This document shows positions 6,972-11,474 of a DNA stretch of 11,474 bases, one piece after another. The translations under genes were made by a program, and so were the position numbers. Source of the DNA: Candidatus Melainabacteria bacterium GWA2_34_9 (GTDB lineage: Bacteria; Cyanobacteriota; Vampirovibrionia; Gastranaerophilales; UBA9971). Location of the stretch: contig MFRJ01000003.1 in NCBI GenBank assembly GCA_001784535.1, positions 10,380 to 21,853 on the forward strand, written 5' to 3'. Numbering within the stretch: position 1 is the stretch's first letter; every line of letters starts with the position of its first letter. Under the pieces are notes generated by a model, which ran no database searches, was not told the origin of the DNA, and saw only the letters and a program-made list of their open reading frames with translations.

Positions 6972-8345
6972 TTATCTTGCACAAATCACTCTTGCAACAT
7001 GAACTCCAGAAGCAGAAGCCTGAATCAAGCCTCTTGTAACGCCTGCACCATCACCTATTGCAAATAAGTTTTTGATTCCATCTGTTTCAAGCTCATTGCT
7101 TAATTTCACTCTTGCACTGTAAAACTTGACTTCAATACCATAAAGAAGCGTATATCTTGATGCTACACCAGGTGCTATTTTATCAAGGGCTTCAAGCATT
7201 TCAATTATGCTTGTCAAATGTCTGTGAGGCAGAACAAGACTTAAATCTCCCGGGGTAGCAGCTGCAAATGTCGGAACAACAGTTCCCTGTTTTATTTTTT
7301 CAGGAGTGGATCTTCTTCCGTCAAGCAAATCCCCGAACCTTTGAACAAGAAGCCCTCCTCCAAGCATATTGGCGAGTCTTGCTATATGCTGACCATAAGC
7401 TATAGGCTCATTAAAAGGTTCTGTAAATTTTTTGCTAACCAAAAGCGAAAAATTTGTATTTTTAGTCTTCTTGTTTGCCCAACTATGACCGTTAACAGTA
7501 GTTATTCCTTCATAATTTTCACAAACAACTTCTCCGTGGGGATTCATACAGAAAGTTCTTACATCATCGCCAAAGGTCGGTGCATTATAAACAAGTTTTA
7601 CTTCATAAAGCTTGTTGGTAAGCTCTTCCATTACAGGAGCAGGAAGCTCAACTCTAACGCCTATATCCACAGCATTATTTTCAAGAGGAACTCCTAAATT
7701 GCCAAATTCATTTGTAAGCCATTCGGCTCCAACTCTTCCGGGTGCTATTATTACATAATTTGCGTATATTTTTTGTCCTTTATTTGTGGTAAAACCTTTT
7801 ATTTCACCATTTTCAACAATCAAAGACTCTGCTACTTCCTGAGAATAAACTTCAACGCCATCTTTCACAGCACTTTGATACATACTATCAAGAACAGCAA
7901 GACTTCTTTCTGTTCCAAGATGTCTTATAGGCGAATATATAAGTTTTAATTCAGCTAAAGTTGCACGTCTTTCAATATCAGAAACTATATCTGAATTTGC
8001 GCCATAAACAGTTTCAGTTGCACCATGTTCAAGATAAATGTTATCTGTATAAGAAATCAAATCTTCAAGAACTTTTCTATCCATATAATCAAGAAGATTT
8101 CCGCCAACATCTGGTGTCAGAGTGAGTTTTCCGTCACTAAAAGCTCCTGCTCCACCCCATCCGCAAAGCAAATTGCAAGTTTTGCATGGCGGACATTTAT
8201 ATCCGTTTCTGGTTAAACATTTTCTTTCAGTAATTTTCGGTCCTTTTTCAAAGATTGCCACTTTCCAATCCGGTTTAAGTTTAATGATTTCAAGAGCGGA
8301 AAATATCCCCGCAGGTCCTGCCCCAATAATAGCTACATCGTACAC
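6972..8345 (-). CDS. FAD-dependent dehydrogenase of the COG2509 type, with cysteine cluster
   Basis: This is a predicted cytoplasmic flavoprotein oxidoreductase of 457 residues whose substrate is not established in the family. The N-terminal Rossmann loop is GAGPAG (8-13), with a Glu at the end of the second strand (IFEKG, 31-35). A cysteine-rich stretch follows: Cys43, Cys51, Cys54, Cys57 and Cys61, running into the signature GWGGAGAFSDGKL (62-74). Near the C-terminus FAIGDGAG (428-435) and GLIQASASG (about 438-446) form the second FAD contact. A PGR segment near 202 and the RRSTPEKIKQGTVVPTF region also suit this family. The start is GTG at 8345, with AAGGAT 9 nt upstream; an ATG 9 nt upstream of it is out of frame. 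It is transcribed divergently from ribF, which makes FAD, so the neighbour supplies the cofactor, though a functional link is only suggested. The cysteines could bind a metal or an iron-sulfur centre, but this is not shown. Confidence 0.88.
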   Translation of the reverse strand: MYDVAIIGAGPAGIFSALEIIKLKPDWKVAIFEKGPKITERKCLTRNGYKCPPCKTCNLLCGWGGAGAFSDGKLTLTPDVGGNLLDYMDRKVLEDLISYTDNIYLEHGATETVYGANSDIVSDIERRATLAELKLIYSPIRHLGTERSLAVLDSMYQSAVKDGVEVYSQEVAESLIVENGEIKGFTTNKGQKIYANYVIIAPGRVGAEWLTNEFGNLGVPLENNAVDIGVRVELPAPVMEELTNKLYEVKLVYNAPTFGDDVRTFCMNPHGEVVCENYEGITTVNGHSWANKKTKNTNFSLLVSKKFTEPFNEPIAYGQHIARLANMLGGGLLVQRFGDLLDGRRSTPEKIKQGTVVPTFAAATPGDLSLVLPHRHLTSIIEMLEALDKIAPGVASRYTLLYGIEVKFYSARVKLSNELETDGIKNLFAIGDGAGVTRGLIQASASGVHVARVICAR

Positions 8346-8540
8346 GATACATTTATCCTTATTTTTAAATATTCTTACCCGCTTTAAATTAAAATTTAAG
8401 CCATTTATATATTAAATCAAAGACAAAAATATACCAAAACGAGTTTATTTTTCCTGCCTAATTAAATCAAGCCCTCAATTGAAATTTATACTATAATTTT
8501 AATTAGTATGTTTATGAATTCTTAAAAAGGTGGGTTTGAA
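8346..8540. other. Divergent promoter region between the FAD dehydrogenase gene and ribF
   Basis: This 195-base AT-rich region must hold promoters in both directions. On the plus strand TATAAT is at 8492-8497. On the minus strand a TTGGTA and TAATAT pair with 17 nt between them, lying roughly at 8435-8407, is a weak candidate for the dehydrogenase gene. No FMN riboswitch-like conserved core, RNA gene or strong hairpin was recognised upstream of ribF. Confidence 0.4.
8492..8497 (+). promoter_or_regulatory. Candidate -10 box for the ribF operon
   Basis: A perfect TATAAT lies 43 nt before the ribF start. The only TTGAAA nearby (8479-8484) is too close to act as its -35, and the expected -35 position shows no match, so this is a weak call. 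Confidence 0.33.
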
Positions 8541-9581
8541 TTGCTCGTTTTTCGGGAATTAAAAGAAAATTTGCTGGAATCTTCCTGTCTGGCACTTGGT
8601 GTTTTTGACGGAGTACACCTCGGGCACGAGAAAGTCATTCTCAATGCTGTTAAAAAAGCTCAAAAACTCGGAACTACCAGTGCTGTTGTTACATTTTCAA
8701 AACATCCCCGTTCTATTATTTTAAAATCTCAGCCCAGAAAGAATGAGTTAAAGCCCTCCAACGCCGCCGCATCCGCGTCACCGTTTCTGGCTTCCACTCC
8801 CGCTTCGCACAGCATGATCTCATCTCTTGAAGAAAGACTGGAACTTTTTGAAAGTCTTGGTGTTCAGGCAGCAGTTGTTCTTGATTTTAATGAAAATCTT
8901 GCGAAAATGACAGCGAAAGAATATCTGGAAAATATTTTAATAGGCTGTTTGAACGCAAAAAGCATTACAATTGGCTACAATCATAAGTTTGGGCAGCAAA
9001 GCTGCAAACCTAAGCAACCTGATTCATGCATTAAATACCCCGATAAACATGAAGATAATAAATCAGGAAATGGCAAGTTTCTTGAGGAATACAGCAAAAA
9101 ATACGGCTATGAAGTAAGTGTCATCTCTCCTGTTAAAATTGATAACCATGTTGTAAGCAGTTCTGTTATAAGAAAATTTATATTAAAAGGTGATATTGAA
9201 ACTGCTGCAAAATTTTTGGGCAGACTGTTTAAAATAAAAGGCACTGTAATTCACGGTCAACATTTAGGAAGAGCTTTAGGATTTCCTACAGCAAATCTTT
9301 CTTTGCCGGATGAACTAATTATTCCTTTAAACGGAGTATATTCAGGTCTTGTTAAAATTGACTCAAAGGTTTATCATGCTGTAATTAATGTTGGTAAAAG
9401 ACCAACTATCAGTGATTTGAAAAAAGATCTGGTGGAAGCACATATTCTCGATTTTAATGAAGATATTTATGACAAAATTATCGAAATTTCCTTTCTCAAA
9501 AGAATACGAGATGAAAAAAAATTTGATTCACTGGAAGAGTTAAAGGTTCAAATAAAAAAAGATTGTGATTTTATAAAATGA
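8541..9581 (+). CDS. ribF: Bifunctional riboflavin kinase / FAD synthetase, with two internal insertions
   Basis: This enzyme phosphorylates riboflavin to FMN and adenylates FMN to FAD in the cytoplasm. The N-terminal FAD-synthetase domain shows LALGVFDGVHLGH (17-29), the nucleotidyl-transferase HxGH-type motif, then TFSKHPRSII (51-60), ITIGYNHKFG (142-151, the family's GxDFxFG region) and VSSSVIRKFI (205-214). The C-terminal kinase domain shows GRALGFPTANL (243-253) with the PTAN motif, NVGKRPT (283-289) and the expected catalytic Glu299 in VEAHILDF. At 346 residues it is some 30-40 longer than usual. The extra length falls at about 68-92 (Ala/Ser/Pro-rich, from GC-rich DNA) and about 152-178 (polar, with two cysteines). 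Both lie between recognisable motifs and the frame stays open. The start is TTG at 8541 with AAGGTGG 7 nt upstream; no better in-frame start exists. The stop overlaps the csaB start as ATGA, implying co-translation. Confidence 0.95.
   Translation: MLVFRELKENLLESSCLALGVFDGVHLGHEKVILNAVKKAQKLGTTSAVVTFSKHPRSIILKSQPRKNELKPSNAAASASPFLASTPASHSMISSLEERLELFESLGVQAAVVLDFNENLAKMTAKEYLENILIGCLNAKSITIGYNHKFGQQSCKPKQPDSCIKYPDKHEDNKSGNGKFLEEYSKKYGYEVSVISPVKIDNHVVSSSVIRKFILKGDIETAAKFLGRLFKIKGTVIHGQHLGRALGFPTANLSLPDELIIPLNGVYSGLVKIDSKVYHAVINVGKRPTISDLKKDLVEAHILDFNEDIYDKIIEISFLKRIRDEKKFDSLEELKVQIKKDCDFIK
8753..8812. other. GC-rich in-frame insertion inside ribF
   Basis: The bases here differ sharply from the surrounding gene. 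By my count 38 of the 60 bases at 8761-8820 are G or C, while the flanks and the window in general are about one third GC. The segment encodes an Ala/Ser/Pro-rich run between KHPRSII and SLEERLELF, where other RibF proteins have only a short link. I found no strong inverted repeat or target-site duplication that would prove a mobile element. The ends are approximate. Confidence 0.55.
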
Positions 9582-10657
9582 AAAAGATTTTAATTTCTGG
9601 ATATTACGGATTTGATAACTTCGGAGATGATGCAATTTTGCATGTTATGGTGTCTGAATTTAAAAAGCACCTGAATAATCCTAAAATAACAGTAATTTCA
9701 AACAATCCCGCAAAGATAAAAAGAATTTATGACGTGGATTCTATTCATAGATTTAATTCAAAAGAAATTATTAAAAAAATGAAAGACTGTGATGTCTTTA
9801 TAAGCGGGGGAGGCAGTCTTCTTCAGGATGTAACCAGTTGCAGAAGTTTTCTTTACTATTTAGGTCTAATTTTTCTCGCAAAACACTTAGGAAAAAAAAC
9901 AATAATATTTGCACAGGGAATAGGACCAATAAGTACAATATTAGCAAGATTTTTAACTAAAATTGTGCTTTTAAAAGTTAATTTAATAACTGTTAGAGAC
10001 AAAGAAAGCCAGAATTTCCTGAAAAAAATGGGAGTTGATTCTATTTTAGCTACAGATCCTGCATGGTGTCTTGAAATTTCAACAGAAGAAAAACTATTAA
10101 AAGTAGATAAAATAAATATAGGCGTGCAATTAAGAGAATGGAAAACCCTTACAAACAAAAATATAAATGTTATTGCGAATATCTTAAGTGAAAAATTTAA
10201 TGATGAAAAAAATTGTATTAATTTAATTTCGCTTCAGGATACACATGATCTTGAAATTATGCAGCAACTTAAAAATATTCTTTTAAAAAAAGAATTGCAT
10301 TCAGAAGTGCGGATTTATTCAGGTCTTTCAATTGATCAAAGTATAAATATACTTGGAAATCTTGATTATCTTATCGGCATGAGATTCCATGCATGTCTTA
10401 TTTCTGCTAATTTCAATGTCCCGACACTGGCTTTGTCTTATGATCCTAAAGTTACCAGTCTTGCACTGGAATCAAAAATGCCTTTTATAAATATGAATGC
10501 TCTTAATAAAAATAAAGATAATTTTATTCTTAAACTTGATGAATTAATATCAGATCATGAAAGAATCAGATATGATTTAAAAGAATTTTCTGATAAAAAA
10601 TCTCAAATTTGCAGAGATAACCTTAATTTATTGATTAATCATATAATTTTATCTTAA
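9578..10657 (+). CDS. csaB: Polysaccharide pyruvyl transferase of the CsaB type
   Basis: CsaB-family enzymes move a pyruvyl group from phosphoenolpyruvate to form a ketal on a sugar (often ManNAc) of a wall-linked polymer. In Gram-positives and cyanobacteria this ketal serves as the docking site for SLH-domain proteins. The 359-residue protein shows the N-terminal GYYGFDNFGDDAIL (8-21), FISGGGSLLQDVTS (74-87) and the following RSFLYYL (89-95), AQGIGP (112-117), VRDKES (139-144), ATDPAW (158-163), and the C-terminal IGMRFHACLISA (266-277) with the conserved Arg-x-His. All are in the expected order for a two-domain GT-B-like fold. There is no signal peptide, so it acts at the cytoplasmic side on a lipid-linked precursor. 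It overlaps ribF by ATGA (9578-9581) and is followed after 30 nt by a WecG/TagA-type glycosyltransferase, a familiar pairing. Local codon use is markedly AT-rich. Family is firm, and the SLH role is inferred. Confidence 0.92.
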   Translation: MKKILISGYYGFDNFGDDAILHVMVSEFKKHLNNPKITVISNNPAKIKRIYDVDSIHRFNSKEIIKKMKDCDVFISGGGSLLQDVTSCRSFLYYLGLIFLAKHLGKKTIIFAQGIGPISTILARFLTKIVLLKVNLITVRDKESQNFLKKMGVDSILATDPAWCLEISTEEKLLKVDKINIGVQLREWKTLTNKNINVIANILSEKFNDEKNCINLISLQDTHDLEIMQQLKNILLKKELHSEVRIYSGLSIDQSINILGNLDYLIGMRFHACLISANFNVPTLALSYDPKVTSLALESKMPFINMNALNKNKDNFILKLDELISDHERIRYDLKEFSDKKSQICRDNLNLLINHIILS

Positions 10658-10675
10658 AATATATTGTCAGGGGAT

Positions 10676-10680
10676 GGAGA
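10676..10680 (+). promoter_or_regulatory. Ribosome binding site that sets the WecG/TagA gene start
   Basis: GGAGA lies 7 nt before GTG at 10688. The upstream alternative TTG at 10664 has no ribosome site and would put this sequence inside the coding region, so the GTG is preferred. Confidence 0.65.
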
Positions 10681-10687
10681 AAATAAA

Positions 10688-11437
10688 GTGTTTACAACAG
10701 ATAATAAACAAAAAAGAGCGCATGTTTTAGGCTATCCTGTTGATTTAGTCACAAAAGAGGAAGCCCTTAATTTTGCTGAAAGTTTTATGCAAAGTGAAAC
10801 AGGTCTTCATGTAGTTACAATAAACCCTGAAATAATACTTGCTGCGGAAAAAAATCCGGAACTTGACGCTATAATAAAAAAAGCAGAACTCATAATCCCT
10901 GACAGCACCGGCATGGAGCTTGCTTTAAGAAGACTTGGATTTGATATAAAAAAACTTGCAGGAATAGAATTTTCAGAAGCCCTGATAGCAAGATGCGCCC
11001 AAAATAACTATAAAGTAGCTTTTTTAGGGGCAACACAAGAAGTTATTGATCTGCTTCAAAAAGAATTAAAACTGAAATACCATGAAATAAACATTGTTTA
11101 TGCGCGTAACGGATATTTTTCCGATAACGACATGACTGAAATTACCAGTAAACTTCAAGAAATAAATCCTCATTTACTTTTGGTGGCATTAGGCGCGCCA
11201 AGACAGGAATATATTATTAGCAAATACAGGGAAGCACTTCCTCATACGGTTATGATAGGTGTCGGCGGAAGCTTTGATGTTTGGGCAAAAAAAGTAAAAA
11301 GAGCTCCTGTAATTTTTAGAATGTTTGGGCTAGAATGGTTATACAGATTAATTAAACAACCGTCAAGATTCAGCAGAATGTTTCCTGCCTTGCCTTTGTT
11401 TATTTTAAGAACTGTTATTTTTCCTAAATCAAATTAA
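10688..11437 (+). CDS. WecG/TagA/CpsF-family glycosyltransferase (GT26)
   Basis: Family members add a sugar, often N-acetylmannosamine(uronate), to undecaprenyl-linked GlcNAc early in teichoic acid, enterobacterial common antigen or capsule assembly, at the inner face of the membrane. From the GTG at 10688 (249 residues, usual length) the visible marks are HVLGYPVDLVTKEEAL (12-27), TINPEI (44-49) with the Thr equivalent to the catalytic-site Thr of TagA, IIPDSTGM (69-76) with the conserved Asp72, VAFLGAT (about 115-121), LLVALGAPRQEYII, and VMIGVGGSFDVWA with the usual KRAP following. The C-terminal GLEWLYRLIKQPSRFSRM is the conserved basic, aromatic tail used for membrane attachment. The family's common PDG is PDS here. 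It follows csaB by 30 nt in what is probably one operon with ribF. Making a ManNAc-containing polymer that CsaB then pyruvylates would explain the pairing, but this is inference. The exact sugar is not readable from sequence. Confidence 0.93.
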   Translation: MFTTDNKQKRAHVLGYPVDLVTKEEALNFAESFMQSETGLHVVTINPEIILAAEKNPELDAIIKKAELIIPDSTGMELALRRLGFDIKKLAGIEFSEALIARCAQNNYKVAFLGATQEVIDLLQKELKLKYHEINIVYARNGYFSDNDMTEITSKLQEINPHLLLVALGAPRQEYIISKYREALPHTVMIGVGGSFDVWAKKVKRAPVIFRMFGLEWLYRLIKQPSRFSRMFPALPLFILRTVIFPKSN

Positions 11438-11474
11438 AATCTATATAAAAATAAAAAAGTGAAGTCAAAAAGAG
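11438..11474. other. Short non-coding tail at the right edge
   Basis: The last 37 bases are AT-rich and hold no hairpin that would act as a terminator. A further gene of the same operon could begin just past the edge, but the sequence shown does not establish this. Confidence 0.4.

Noticed and set aside
7341..7697. Plus-strand open frame of 118 codons
   Set aside because: It is wholly antisense to the FAD dehydrogenase gene, whose conserved motifs on the minus strand account for the sequence.
8346..8540. Possible FMN riboswitch upstream of ribF
   Set aside because: I saw no paired GC-rich helices or conserved core; the leader from the candidate -10 box is only about 37 bases, too short for this riboswitch.
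10664..10687. Upstream TTG start for the WecG/TagA gene
   Set aside because: It has no ribosome site, and the GGAGA serving the GTG at 10688 would fall inside the extension.

Overview
The window is AT-rich, roughly two thirds A+T by eye, and densely coded, with eleven protein genes, short or overlapping gene junctions and no recognisable RNA gene, CRISPR array or insertion sequence. An EmrA-type periplasmic adaptor points to a diderm bacterium. A csaB-type pyruvyl transferase next to a WecG/TagA/CpsF glycosyltransferase, together with the low GC, would fit a non-photosynthetic relative of cyanobacteria (Vampirovibrionia/Gastranaerophilales, formerly Melainabacteria). This placement is an inference at about 40% confidence. 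Other AT-rich gut or anaerobic diderms are possible.

Bases 1-2874 (minus strand) hold a drug-efflux operon, read as marR-type repressor, then emrA-type membrane fusion protein, then emrB-type DHA2 transporter. The transporter runs off the left edge, so its C-terminus is missing. The repressor and fusion-protein genes are 14 nt apart, and the fusion-protein and transporter genes share an ATGA overlap. Upstream of the repressor gene, at 2891-2921, is a compact run of alternating TGTTA/TAACA half-sites, a strong candidate for the repressor's own operator.

Bases 3008-5381 (plus strand) form a tight rmlC-rmlB-rmlD cluster for the last three steps of dTDP-L-rhamnose synthesis. The first enzyme, RmlA, is not in the window. 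rmlD converges on a minus-strand single-domain response regulator (5378-5788), and the two stop codons overlap in one TTAA. Next, also on the minus strand, come a divergent GT2-like glycosyltransferase (5971-6852) and a COG2509-type FAD-dependent dehydrogenase with a cysteine cluster (6972-8345).

From 8541 to the right edge a plus-strand run begins with ribF, which makes FMN and FAD. It overlaps csaB by ATGA and is followed 30 nt later by a WecG/TagA/CpsF glycosyltransferase. CsaB and the glycosyltransferase fit production of a pyruvylated wall- or envelope-linked polymer, possibly an anchor for SLH-domain proteins. With the rhamnose genes and the GT2-like protein, much of the window is about envelope glycans, with flavin metabolism set between them.

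No clearly new multi-gene system is visible. The points most worth a second look are the half-site array at 2891-2921, a GC-rich in-frame insertion in ribF (about 8753-8812), the atypical GT2-like protein with no visible DXD motif, and the ribF-csaB-wecG coupling.
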